A DNA stretch of 64,000 nucleotides from assembly GCA_030267565.1 (NCBI GenBank), contig BRXU01000004.1:5276501-5340500 (forward strand). The letters run 5' to 3'. The position numbers were made by a program, and so were the translations under genes. Positions 23,091 to 34,952 of this stretch are shown piece after piece. The stretch comes from Pleodorina starrii. Lineage: Eukaryota; Chlorophyta; Chlorophyceae; Chlamydomonadales; Volvocaceae. Under the pieces are notes generated by a model. The model saw only the letters and a program-made list of their open reading frames with translations, ran no database searches and had not been told where the DNA came from. How positions within the stretch are numbered: position 1 is the first letter of the stretch; each line of letters opens with the position of its first letter.

Positions 23091-26000
23091 ATGGACCGGC
23101 TCAGGGCGGACCGGCTACGGCTGGCGTGCCTTGCACTTGCCTTGGCCTTCGCGGCTGTTTGCCAAGGGAAGACCTCGATCACCATTTACCTGAGAACGGG
23201 GAATCTAAATCTGGACATCTCCACAAGGTGCGAGAGAGTTTGCACGGCTCGTCACGACCATCTAACGCATTCACGGTTTCGCCAAACACGCCGCAACACT
23301 GAACAGGTCCGAGCGCCGCATCCAACGAACTCTTATAGGCTATAGCGATGGCGCGATCCCTCCGAGCCCTGCGCCGAGCCTGCTGCAGGCGTTCTTCGTG
23401 TCGTACGATTCGCCCGCAAAGCGCGCGCCGCTGTACAAGTATTTGCGTCGCAACGGCGGCAGCGTCCACGGCTTCATTCCAGAGGACACGTGGCTGGTGT
23501 CATCCACGCCGGACGTGGTGTCGGAAGCGTTGTCGAGGGGTCTGGCAGCCAGCGTCGTAAGTCCCTCCAGGCCAGCTGCTGGCAGGCAGTGCGGCCTGGC
23601 GGCCGCGGGCTCAGACAACACCATTCAATTTCGTGGATAACGGCCGCCGCGTGCAGGTACCATGCCTGCCAGAGCACAAAATTGCGCCCGAGTGGTCGAC
23701 CATCCTGGCCGGCGGCGCGGGAGACGTGTCCAAACGCGGAGACAACCCGGGCGGCAGCGCCGATACCAGTGCAGCACCAGCCGCCGCCGCGGATGCAAAC
23801 TCGGACGCGACGGCGACATTAGGCGCGCAGGCGGGCGACGCAGGCACCTCAGACGACGCAGCAAGCTATGACACCCTCCAAGAGGGTGCGTGCCGCCCCA
23901 TGATGTTTGACCTGAGCCTGCAGCGCTGACGGGAAGCTGGGCCAGGTCCTCGACACCTAGGGCCAGCTGGCCGCGGGTTTCTGTGCCTGAACCCCCGGGC
24001 TCGCCCGTTCCTGTCTGGTCTGGACTTGCGCTGTCTGGTCTGGGCGCGCGTTCAATTTGCCCTGGCCGTCTCCGCTGCATGCACGGCCAGCTGGCCCGGC
24101 CGCTAGTCCTACCCTTCTGAAGGTCTGGAGCCCAATGAAACAGCCACCACCACCACCACAACAACAACAACAACCCAGAGTTTTGCGCTGCTGCATACGC
24201 GTAGGGGGTGTGACCAAGCTCATTATCACGGTGCAGCTCTTCACCGGCGCGGGCAGCGCCGCCGCTGATGCACGGGCCGCGGCCGAGCGGCTGGCGGCCG
24301 CCTGGAAGCAACCCCTGCTCGAAGCCCTCCGAGCCTCCGCAACCCAACGCCAGCAGGCCGGGGCCGCGTCCGCGGCCACACCACCGCCGCCGCCCTCCCC
24401 GCGGCAGCCCAGCGCGCTCTCCACCGGTGCTTGCGCACCGACCCTCAAGACGCGCGGTCGGCGGCTGACTGCCGCCGTGTGCGCCGCCGACCTGGCGGCG
24501 GCGCTGGCATGGCTGTCGGCGAGGCGCGAGGTGCACTGGCTGGAGCCGACGCCGGCGCTGGCGCGTCGGGACGTGTGGGGGGACTGGGTGCTGCAGCGGG
24601 GCAGCGACGTGACGGTGCCGGTGGCGGCTGTGGAGCCACTCAGCCTGGATGCGCATCCGTTCTGGTTTCGGGGCCTGGACGGCAGCTCGCAGCTACTGGG
24701 GATTTCGGACAGCGGCGTCGACACGGACAGCTGCTACTTCTTCGATCCGGCGGTGAGGGGGCGCTGGCGCCTGGCGGGGGTTCCGGTGGGGGGGGCGGGG
24801 GCATTTTTAGAGCCCACTGTTGTTAGGGAACGCAGGGGAGTTGCGGTCGGTACGGTTTCATGTCTTTCGCACACGTGGCGCCTGTGCACGACGTTCCATA
24901 GACGAGCAGCCACATCCACTGAAGCCGGAAACCGGGGGCTTGATGGCAAGCAGAGAGCAAGCAAAGGGGAGCAGCAAGCGCTCTTAGAGTTTCGGTGGGC
25001 TCGTGGAGATTGGATGGGGGTCAGGGGGAGCTCGATGGGTTTAGGGTTCAGGCGCTGTGGTTCGCTCGCGCCGGCAAGGCACACCCCGACCCGGAGGGCG
25101 CTGGGAGGGGAAATGGGATGGCCCGGGGCTGGGCCTGGGCCTGGGCCGGGCCCTGCTCTGCCACCTGATACGCCACGCAACTGTGTCAACCACTCCCACT
25201 CCAACTCCCTGGCCGCAGTTTCCCAACGTGGGGGCGATGCTCGTACCCGACTCCGCACGCCGCGGGGCCAAGCTCTTCAAGAGTGCTGCGCACCGCAAGA
25301 TTGCGAGCTACTACTGCTACACAGGTAAGGAGCACGCGAGCGGTGGCACAGCCCCCGTGATCAGCGTATTGAGCATGAGTACGGTGCGGAAGGCCCGGGC
25401 AGTAAGCTGCCAGGCAGCGGGGCTCGCGTGGACGCGTGTGGCTGGGCTCTGGCGCAGAGGTGCTCGCCACCTGGCAAGGCACGACGCTGGGAAGGGAAAG
25501 AAGACGGCGTGTGACGGGGCGTTCCCGTGCTGTTGTCGTGGAGGGACAGGGATGGGCAGGAAGGCGGCCGTTTGGTTATTGCGTTGGCTCCTTTCACGTC
25601 AGCTGCGGAAGGAGCCGTGAAAGAAGCCCGAAGGAACGTGAGGCCGAGGGGGCCGCGGCCGCGCGGACGACGCCTCACACAGAGTCCCTCACTCCTGCCA
25701 CCCGGTATACATTCCTCGCGAGCTTTGGCCAGGCTGGGGTTCCGAAAAGCCCATCGCGTCCAGTTCGGCGCGGTGCAGACGCGCGGTGACACCTCCCCCC
25801 CGCCCGCCGTCCCCTTGTCGGAATCTCCGATCCAGGCACACACACTGCCCCTTGCCGCCCTCTCCCAAATCCCTCTTACCAGACTTCGGCGACGCGGACG
25901 GCCACGGCACGCACGTCGCTGGCATCGCGCTGGGCGCCTGCTACGGCTCCTTCAACGGGAGCGACGGCGGCGGCGGCGGCGGTCCATCGCCGCCGAGCCC

Positions 26001-28902
26001 CACCCAACCTACCGCTGCCCTTGTCGTGAGAAGGAAGCGCAAGAAGCGGCCGCCGCCACCAGCCCCAACCAAACCGCCCCCGCCGCGGTCCTTGCCGTCG
26101 CCAGGCCGTCAGCGGTCACCGCCGCGGCCCCCGCCGCCGTGGCCAGCGGCCCCCCCGGCGCTTCCCCTTCGCCCTCCCTCACCGCCTTCCTCGCCATCGC
26201 CACAGCAGCTGTTAGCAGCCTCGGCGGCGCCAAGGCCTTCCCCCCAACATCCATCTGCCCCCGCTCCACCTCCCCCTTGGCGGCCGCCGCCGCCGCCACC
26301 GCCGTCAAGCCCACCGCCGCTGTCGCCACCGCCAACCGCGCTGGCGACGGCCTCCGACGGCCCAACGGCCAGAGAAAGCCCGGTCGTCGCACGGCCTCAG
26401 CCGTACCTCATCGACCAGGCGACGGGCATGGCGCCCGGTGCGCGGCTTGCCTTTTACGACATAATGGATTCGGGGAAGACGTACAGGCTGTCGTCGTACG
26501 AAGAGATCCTGCAGTACCAACTGGACGCGGGCGTGTTCGTACAATCGGACTCTTGGGGCAGCAAACAGTGAGTTGGGTGATGGTGATGTGGTGACCCCGT
26601 CGTGATGGGCGAGGGTGGGTGGCGGGGTCGGTGGGGTGATGGGTTCGTCGTGTTTGCTGCTGTTGTACTGTTACAGTGGGCGTCAGCCACCCGGGTGGTG
26701 TTCGTGGTGGTGGTGGTGGTGGTGGTGATGACGGTGGGAGGCGACCTCACGATGCCGCCCACGAGCTTGTCGCTGCCCGCCCTGCGCCAACCCACATTGC
26801 ACATTGAAGTGTACGACACCGTGCTGCCGCAGAGCCTTCTGGTACAACAGCCTGTGTGAGCAGCTGGACGAGGTGGTGTGGAAGCACCCGCAGCTCCTGG
26901 TTCTCACGGCCGCCGGCAACGACGGCGGCCTCAGTCCGCGGCCACCCAACGGCACCGTCTCGGCGCCCGCCAACGCCAAAAACACGCTGTCGGTGGGTTC
27001 CACACTCAGTGTCGACCTCACAGACACGCGCACTGGCACGCTGCGGCTGCGGCTGTGGACCGATTCGCCGTCGCCGCCGGACACGCAACCCACCGCCGTC
27101 GCCGCCCTGAAAAACGCAACGGCGGCCAGAAAAAGACGGACATTGGCGGCGGAGGCGGAGGCGGCTCCGCGACGCAAGCTGCCGCGGCCGCTGCCGAGCG
27201 CTGACACCGCGGCGCTGCCGTCGGCCCAGAGCTTCGACATGTTGGTTGACCTGCCAGAGTTAAAGGATTTCCGTACGTTGCTGGATCTCGGCGGCGTGGT
27301 CTTGGAGGCCGTGGCGGCGAGCCCGCCGGCCACTTGCCGCAAGCTGGTCAACGCCCCGGCGGCGGCGAGCGGCGGATCGGGCCTGCCCAAGCTCGTCGTG
27401 GCGCTGCGCGGCGGCTGCATGTATTACGTCAAGGCCATGGCGGCGGCGGCAGCCGGCGCCGCCGCCGTTGCCATCGTCAGCGACTCGCCGGATTCGTTCG
27501 TACTGCAGCAGGTCAATCCGACCAACGCCACGCTGCCGGCGGCGCCGCTGCCGCAGGACGTGGGGCAGCGCGTGCTGGCGGCGCTGGCGGCCGGCGGGCG
27601 CGTGTTCGCGCGCGCGGAGTGGCAGCCGCACCGATCGTACGACGACGTGCCGTCGTACTCTGCGTACGGCCCAACTGTCGACGGGCGCATCAAGCCGGAC
27701 CTCGTGGCGCCTGGCGTGGCGGTGACGTCGGCCTGGACGGACACGCTGTCGAGCGGCGCTAGCGATAACTGTACGACACGGCGCCTGCTGAGCGGGACGA
27801 GCATGTCGGCACCGCTGGTGGCGGGCGCTGCCGTACTGGCTCGGCAGTACTTCACGACGGGGTTCTACCCCCACGGTGCCAATGGCACGCCGGGCGCCGC
27901 GCCGTTCGCGCCCAGCGGCATGCTGTTGAAGGCGGTCCTCGTTGGGGGTGCTCTGGACATGCGGGGAATGGCGTTGGGCCCCATGACGCAGCTCGTTCCC
28001 GCGCCGTCAGCCTACCAGGTACGACTGCCGTACGCATCCTCCACACCGAGTGACCAGCCAAGCTTGTTGGGTGGGGCACGGGCACACACTCTTTCCTCCT
28101 CTCTCCTTCCCTCCCCTTCCCTCACCAACGACCCGGAAATCCCGGAATCGTCCTCTATGTCCCTCGTCCTCACGCGCAGGGCTTTGGCCGCGCCGACCTC
28201 AGCGGCGCGCTGCCACTGGCCGCCGCCTCTGCCGCCGCCGCACCCGGCCCGGCGCCGTCCTCCTGGCAGCCGGCCCAGACCCTCGCCACCTGCACCACCC
28301 CCGCACTGCAGCTGGTCGACTACGTGCCCATCCGCGAGGGGGAGGTGCACAGCTACCAGCTCACCGCCACCGGCGCCGGGCCCGTGGTGGTGACGCTGGT
28401 GTGGCCCGACCCGCCCGCTGACCCGCTGGCCCTCATCGCACTCGTCAATGACCTTGACCTCGAGGTCGTGCTACGGCCGGAGCCAACCGAGACGGCGACA
28501 GGCGCAGCAGCGGCAGCAGCGGCGGCGGCAGCAGCGGCGGCAGCGGAGGGGGGTGCGGGTGATGTGGTGGTAGTGTTCCGGGGTAACAGCGGCTGGGGCG
28601 CGGGAAGGGCCAACAGCAGCGCTGCCGCCGCCGCTGCCGACAGGCGGAACAACGTGGAGCGCGTGACGGTGCCGGGGGGCCGGGGCGGCGCGCTCACGCT
28701 GCGCGTGCGGGGCTCCGCGATCAACTCCAAGTACATCACGCGCTTCGCGGCGGACGAGCAGCTGTACGCTCTGACCGTACACGGGTGCTTTACTGGGGTG
28801 ATGGTCAGCGAGTATAACCCCGACCCGCGGGCGCGGGCGCAGCCGTTTGTTACGCGGGCGGCGAGGCGAGCCGCTGCGTGGGGAAGCGCTGGTCAAGTAT
28901 AG
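23091..28902 (+). CDS. secreted subtilisin-like serine protease (S8) with PA domain
   Basis: Eight exons (23091-23227, 23346-23556, 23657-23885, 24205-24752, 25219-25324, 25883-26567, 26833-28018, 28180-28902) join in phase to 1274 aa. A signal peptide (hydrophobic LACLALALAFAAVCQG) directs secretion. The propeptide-like segment is long. Catalytic Asp is D361 (LLGISDSGVDT), His is H418 (DGHGTHVAG), the oxyanion Asn lies in TAAGNDGG near residue 667, and Ser is S962 (SGTSMSAP). A protease-associated insert (ALRGGCMYYVKAMAAAAAGA) sits between Asn and Ser. After catalytic Ser come GFGRADL and a beta-sandwich-like end (LVWPDPP, ALVNDLDLEV, NNVERV). A Pro-rich stretch of about 130 residues (about 428-555) splits the catalytic domain just after His. 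Exons 2 and 4 use TAG acceptors. Wall or sporangial lysis, as known for algal subtilases, is possible but not shown. Confidence 0.93.
26698..26731. repeat. (GGT)n in subtilase intron 6
   Basis: About ten GTG/GGT units in the intron between 26567 and 26833. Confidence 0.85.
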
Positions 28903-30436
28903 CTGTATAGGAGGAAAGGACTGGGAGTAAGGAGCTGCGGGGTTGGATCGGCTCTGAGCTGGGCGGGCAGGCGGCTGGGCGGTTGCTGTTGTGTGCGCTG
29001 TTGTGTGAAACGCATGGAGGCATTGAGCATGCAAGTTGTGCGCGCGTGGGTGCCGGGGTGGGTAGCTGAGAGTGCGGTGCGCATTTAGGTACTGGTGGCC
29101 GCGGTGGGGCATAGCGATGTCCGCATAGGGATGTGTTGCGCTCGCTGACGTACCGGTACTTGAGGACGGCGTTGAACCGATTGCGGGCATTCGCACAGCA
29201 TTGTTCGGGGGGATCATCCCGTGGACTTGGACGGTATGCATTGCTGGGTATTGAGTTTTTTTGGCAAGCGTGAGCCAGGAGGTGAGAGTGCAGGGGGTCC
29301 ATCGAGTACATGGATGCATTCCCCCAAATCTCCATTTTGGTCGGGCTATTTATTTTTAAACGAATTGCGTTCCCACTTCAGGAGGGCGTGGTGAGCGGGT
29401 TGGCTAGGGTGGCGCGCTGTGCTGTCGTGTTTGTGCCATGACACATTGGCGAGTGGGATCCGCCTTCCAAAGAGCGGCTGATCAGGCGCAACAGTACAGC
29501 TATCGAGGGTAGTCAGCGAAGGGTGTGGCGCCGCACTGGGCATCGGGACGAGTACGGTAGTAGACAGTCTGTAGTCTGCGCCCTACGAGATGTAGGTCGG
29601 AGGAGTGTTGCCTGGCATGGCGCATGTCTCCTGAACTGCGTATTGAGTACCGTACAATCTTTTTCCGTCGTCGCGAATTTACGCTTCCGTGCAGACGATA
29701 CATGCGTATGATGACGGACAGACAAGTAGTAATGCAGCTGTGCCGTCAGGTACCCGGGTAGCGTAGTCGGTCCCGAGAGACCCGAGAAGGGCTGAAGAAG
29801 AGTTTGGTTGCTGCCTCAGATGAGACATGAGAGGCGGCGGGGCCACCCAGGGCCGCCGCGAGCGCGTGTGAGCTGCCGCATGGCTCGGCAGGGGAGGGTA
29901 GCGGCTGCACCGCGTGAAGTACCTCCGCTGGGCGAGCCAGCCGCAACCCGGGTGGCCTACCTTGTGTTCAGGTTGTGCCCATCTTAAGGGTGTTGTAACG
30001 GTACACGGTCGCGATCCCGCTGTGACCGCGATCGCTGTGCTGTGCCCACACTGTGCACCCCCCGACGGACCTCACCGCGGTGTGCTGCACGACGAAATGG
30101 CGCCGCCAGCGAGTTCATGCGAGTTCGCGCCTTAACCTTCACACCACCGACAACACGTGCCAAGCCCGCAAGCAAACCGTCGGCGCCGCGCCCCCACGCC
30201 GCTCGGTACCAACCCACCACGACGCCAACCCGGGGCCCGAACCGGCACTGCGCAGCAAGCGCGTGGGACTGCGCTCAGACCGGGTGCGCCGCCGGCCCAG
30301 GCCACCCTCCAGCCTCTGCGTACTGCTGGGTCCGTTAGCCAGGCTCCCCTCGGTTGCTTCCCTGTACCCCCACCCCACCCAGCGCAGCTTCCTGCCTTGC
30401 CTCAGTCTCCGTGCCGCCAGTCACAACGCCGCCTCC
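28903..30436. other. convergent intergenic region
   Basis: It lies between the stop codons of the subtilase (+) and the SEC12-like gene (-), so it holds both 3' UTRs. No further gene or repeat family is evident, and the open frames are short and biased by GC content. Confidence 0.5.
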
Positions 30437-33400
30437 TCACAGCTCCTCCCGGGACCTCAGGCCCACTAGCGCATAGATCTCCTGCGTGCTCATGCCTTGC
30501 TGCTTGAGGAAGCGCACCGCCTGCAGCAGGCACAGGAGCAGCAGTGCGATGGACAGGAACACCAGCACCAGGATCCTGCGGAGGGAGGGCCGAAGGGCGG
30601 GCGGACGGGCGGAGAAACATGTGAGCAGCTGGGGGCCAGGCGGGCGAGGAAGGGCGTGGGGGGGTGGCGGGCGGGCCGGGCCAGGAAGCAGTGGCGAGGT
30701 GAAGCCATGGGGGGCCAGCGGCGGCGTTGACGCTGCGGGACGGGGTGTGGCAGCAGTAACATTAGCAGTAGCATTGGCGCCAGGGCACTCCAGTTCGGCG
30801 GACAAATAAACCCGAGGGCAGGGGCCAAAGGGGGCACCGGGGGCCCTGCGGCGCTGCGTTCAGGGAGGGGTGACGCGCTGACGTGCCGCCCGGCCAGCAG
30901 ACAACTCATCGTAGGCAAGTGCGCGCCCGGGCGGGGCACCACTGCCATCGCCATCGCCATCGCCTCGGACATCCCCCTTCCGCCTCACCCGGAGGAAGGG
31001 TCCTCGCCCCACCGCACACCCGCCGCCGCCCCCTCCGGACACCCGCCGCCGCCCCCTCTGGACACCCGCCGCCGCCCCTCTGGACACCCCTCGCTGCCCA
31101 TCACTATCCCGCCGCGCACCCAGCGCGCTCCAGGCTCTACTCACTTTTTGATGTCGGGCGGCGGCGGCAGCGCCGTCGAGTTGAGCGTGGCGCTGGCGTC
31201 GGCGGAGGCGGACAGCACGTAGGAGGCGTCGCTGTTGAAGGTGATGTTGGTGGTGAAGACCATGTGGGCGCGAGGGAAGCGCTTGGTCACGCGCAGGTGC
31301 GGCCGGCAGGACACCAGCTGCGGGCGGGACGGGACCGGAGACGGGACGGGAGCACGGGAGCGGAGCGAGGAGGGACGACCGCACCGACGGCACAAGCGGC
31401 GAGGGCGAGAATGAGCGTGTGGACCCATTGGTGTCACTCCGACCCGGCGCGGCGAGGCAGGGCAGGACACGGAGGGCGGGACGAGGGGCACGGGACTCAG
31501 AGACGCGAAGCTCAGCGGCCTCGTCACGACCGCAGCGCCAGCGCAAACGACCTCAAGTCAGCAGCTGCGCGCTCGATCCGCGCCTTTCCATTCCCACCCT
31601 CGCACCGTTAAGGTTCAAGGAGGGCGCCCTCCTGCACATTCCCCTTCCCTCTACACCTACCGCCACGTCGCCCTCGGAGGTGCCCACGGCCACCAGCGAG
31701 CCGTCCCCGCTGACGTCCATGCAGGCGCCTGGCGCGTCTGAGGCCTTGCAGGCGGTCCGCATCGACAGCAGTCCGTCCTCCCCGAGCTCCCAAAGCGCCA
31801 CGTGGCAGCTGCGGTTGTTCATGAGGCACGTGAGCGTGGGCGGCTCGCCCTCGCGGCCCATCCGGCACTTGACGCGAGTGAACAGCGCGCGCTCCATGCC
31901 TGGCGGAGGGGGGTTTGGGAGTACCGTATAGAAAGTGGGAGTAGAGAAAGTCAAGAGAGAGAGAGCAGGCGAGCAGTTGGTAGGCGGGTAACTAATACAC
32001 ACCGTTTTGGGGAGTTGGGGGTTTGGGGAGAATGGGACGTGGGAGGGCAAGGCGGGCTGCCGCGCCACAGGATGCCGCTAGGCGGCAGGCCGATGGGAGG
32101 CGGCGGCGCGTGTTGGGTTTGATCGCTGCCCGTGATCGAGGCCGTACGGCACATGGCGGCCCGAATTACCAGCTCGCCTTGACCCTGGGCGCCAAGGTTG
32201 GTCGATGAGGCGGAGGAGAAATACGATACACTCCTAGTTTCTGCGTTGATGCTGCCCAAGCGGGCGGCCTGCTGAAACCAGGAGTGGCATGTGCCCGCAA
32301 TGTGTGGTGTGTTGCGTTGCGCCCCGAGTTGAGATGCGTAAACCCGGGGCGGTGTGGCGCGCCCCACACAAGCCCGCGGGTGAGGGCCCGAGTGACGGGG
32401 GTTTGCTGCCTGGCGGAGTGACGGGGGTTTGCTGCGCACTTCTTCTTGCCTGGTGGCAGGTGGTGCAGCAGCAGGCGCTCCTCTGACTTGACCAACATCA
32501 CCTTGTCGCTCTTCAGCTCGCCTGCGGGGCAGCAAGCGGAGGCGACAAGCGCCGGCGGCGGCGGCAAGCGGCGGCGGTGGCCGCGGCGGCGCAGTTGCGC
32601 CTTCATGGTTGGAACCCCGGCGGCACCCCACTGGCAGGTAGGTGCTACCCCAGGGCCGCAGCGCCGCAGAGGCGCTGAAGGTATGCCGGATGACATAGCA
32701 TCTGGCACAAATTCAACAGATGGCATGCCAGTGATAAGCAAGCAGCCCAATCGGGCAAGGCCGGCGCGCCACCGTGGCATGCAGCAATCACGCCACCGTC
32801 CTGGATCAGGACTCTTGCCAAGTCGTGAGGCCACCTCTGATATGGCCCCCGCCGCGCTCCCGGTCCGATAGCTGCCGTGCGCAGATGCGCGCGAGCTGGG
32901 CTCCCCACTCCGTTCCTCGCTCCTTCCGTCCCATTCCGAGGCATCCCGTCCCATTCCCGACGCATCGCTGCGACGTCATCTTTAGTACCCCGAAGCATTA
33001 CCGCGCTCACTCTTGGTGGCCAGCTGCACCCGGCACAGCACCGCACCGCCCTTGTCCACATCCAGGACGGCCGCGGAGCCGTTGTCCAGGATGACCATCA
33101 GCGCCTTGCTCGCCGCCGCCGCGCGGCCGCCCGTCGCCGGGGCGCCGGCAGCTGCCGCCGGCGAGAACGGCACGAAATCCAGATCTTTGACCGCCTCCTC
33201 CGACAGCTTGCGTGCGCCGCTGCGGGAGGCCAGCGGCGGTGCCGGAATGGACGGACGCAGCGGCACCGTCAGGCACGCCTATTTGCGTTGCGGTGTGATT
33301 GCATGGTTGTATTCCAGCCCCCAGTTCCCAGTTTCCAGTTCCCAGACCCCGATGGTGACCCCGATGGAAGACACGCGAGGATGGGAGTTAGCTGGGGACG

Positions 33401-34365
33401 GTGGAGCTGGTGTTGAGGCGCGCGCGTGTGTGTATTGGCCGGGGAGCGGTGGTAAACGTAAGCCAGTCCGTGAGGGCCGAGCGTGCGTCGGCTTCGGCGG
33501 GAGGGCCCTGCACGCGCCCCGCGCACGGGACGCGGGGTTGCTTTTGGTGGGACGGGTGGCCGGGGTCTGCTGCGCAAGCGCCCCGGCTGAGTCAGATGTC
33601 GCGACCCGAAGCGCGGCGCTTGCCTGAGGTCTAGCTTGGTTTTCAGGGAAGGCCACTCATAGACGCCGATGGAGCCGTCGTCGCCGCCCAGGGCCACGAA
33701 GTCGCCAGATGGATGGAAAGCGATGGCTTTGACGTCCATGGTGATGGCCTTTAGCCGCTCCTCCAGGCTCCCTGCGCGGCGGCGGCAGGCCACGAGTCCT
33801 CAGCGAAGCCGGTGCAGGCCCTGATGGCGCGTGTTAACGGTACGGAACGGAGTAAGACAGCCCGAGCGGCGCTGGTAGGCGTCCTCCCCACGTCCGACCC
33901 GCGGTTCTGCTCGCCTGTGATCTCGATGAAGCGCGGAACCTTGCCCCGCAGCTCCAGGTCGAGACGCTGCACGCCCCCGTTGCCGATCGCAAGTAAGATG
34001 GACTTCCCGCCCGGGGCCACAGCCAACCTGTGTGCGCACGTGAACGGGTGGGAACGGTCCAAGTGCACAGGCTGGGGTCATCGGGTCGGCTCCGATGCCA
34101 AAAACGCCACTCTGTGTTCGAGCAGCGCGCCTACTTACCTCGTTGGGCACTTCAGGCCAAACTGAAACTCAGCGGTCTGGTCTGTCAGCGCTCCGTTCTC
34201 TGCCTCCGCACAGACCAGCCGGTTCTTGATGCCGCTCGACACGCTGCCGCCTCCACCGCACGCATAAAATGTCGTTCCTTCGGGCCATGCAAGGCCGTAA
34301 AGCGGCATACCATATTTAAAAGTCTTGGTGGGGCCCGGCGGGGGCCCCGTTTTTTTCTTAGCCAT
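30437..34365 (-). CDS. SEC12-like WD40 ER membrane protein (SAR1 GEF family)
   Basis: SEC12/PREB/PHF1-type proteins are ER-membrane exchange factors for SAR1 that start COPII coat assembly. Eight minus-strand exons (34365-34139, 34027-33915, 33771-33624, 33219-33011, 32521-32450, 31899-31661, 31317-31145, 30575-30437) join in phase to 439 aa. The N-terminus shows the family signature KYGMPLYGLAWPEGT then ACGGGGSVSSGIKNRL, the glycine-rich loop of SEC12 proteins. WD-like blades follow (AIAFHPSGDFVALGGDDGSI with VYEWPSLKTKLDL, then CMDVSGDGSLVAVGTSEGDV, then ITFNSDASYVLSASADAS). One transmembrane helix (about 395-418, ILVLVFLSIALLLLCLLQAV) precedes a short lumenal tail ending REEL, consistent with type II topology. 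Introns 2, 3 and 5 appear to be GC-AG. It is divergent from the Myb-like gene, 587 bp away. The other possible member is PHF1, which lacks exchange activity. Confidence 0.9.
31016..31083. repeat. 23-bp minisatellite in SEC12-like intron 7
   Basis: ACACCCGCCGCCGCCCCCTC plus a 3-bp CGG/TGG end is repeated three times (31016, 31039, 31062; the last copy is 1 bp shorter). Confidence 0.85.
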
Positions 34366-34952
34366 CGCTTTGCACAGATCAACTAAGAGTGTAAGGTTTA
34401 TACTATATTCAATGCAGGGTAGTGCTCAGGCATTCAACGAGTTGGCAGCAACAGTTGTGAGGGGTGTTGCCCCCACTCGGGGCGTGTCTCAACGAAAAAC
34501 ATGAACAAGGACAAAACACAGAAAGCACGAAACATGGGCTTGCACAACACCGAGACATTCGGTATCTAACCGGCCAAGGAAGTTGGAAACAAGCATGCGT
34601 CTAACCGAAAAAACGAAGACCGTACGGCGCCCCGGCTCGATACGTCGACAGGACACCGAGGCGCTCCTTACCAGTAAAACTCTGTGGCAGTCTGAGTCTT
34701 AGTGGATTGCACACCCGTGTCTCGTAGCACTGGATGCCTCGTGGCGGCCGGAACACGCCAGGAGCACGTTATCAAAAGCCGGTTCAATTGTCGTTCACCA
34801 CTACTAGCACGTAGAATTGCTCCTTGTAAAGCGAAGGCGAGACCTGGGATCTGTGGAATCTTCCATGACGCCAGCCACACACTTCCGTCGAGCTAGGCAT
34901 CGTAGCTGAGGGCCGACGTCCTTCAGCATTCCAGCTTTTCACTTCACATATT
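34366..34952. promoter_or_regulatory. divergent promoter region, SEC12-like / Myb-like
   Basis: 587 bp lie between the start codons of two oppositely oriented genes, so both promoters and 5' UTRs must lie here or one bidirectional promoter is shared. No clear TATA box or named element is visible. Confidence 0.5.

Noticed and set aside
23625..24656. 343-aa minus-strand open frame
   Set aside because: It is antisense to exons 3 and 4 of the subtilase and mirrors its GC-rich codons; no motif.
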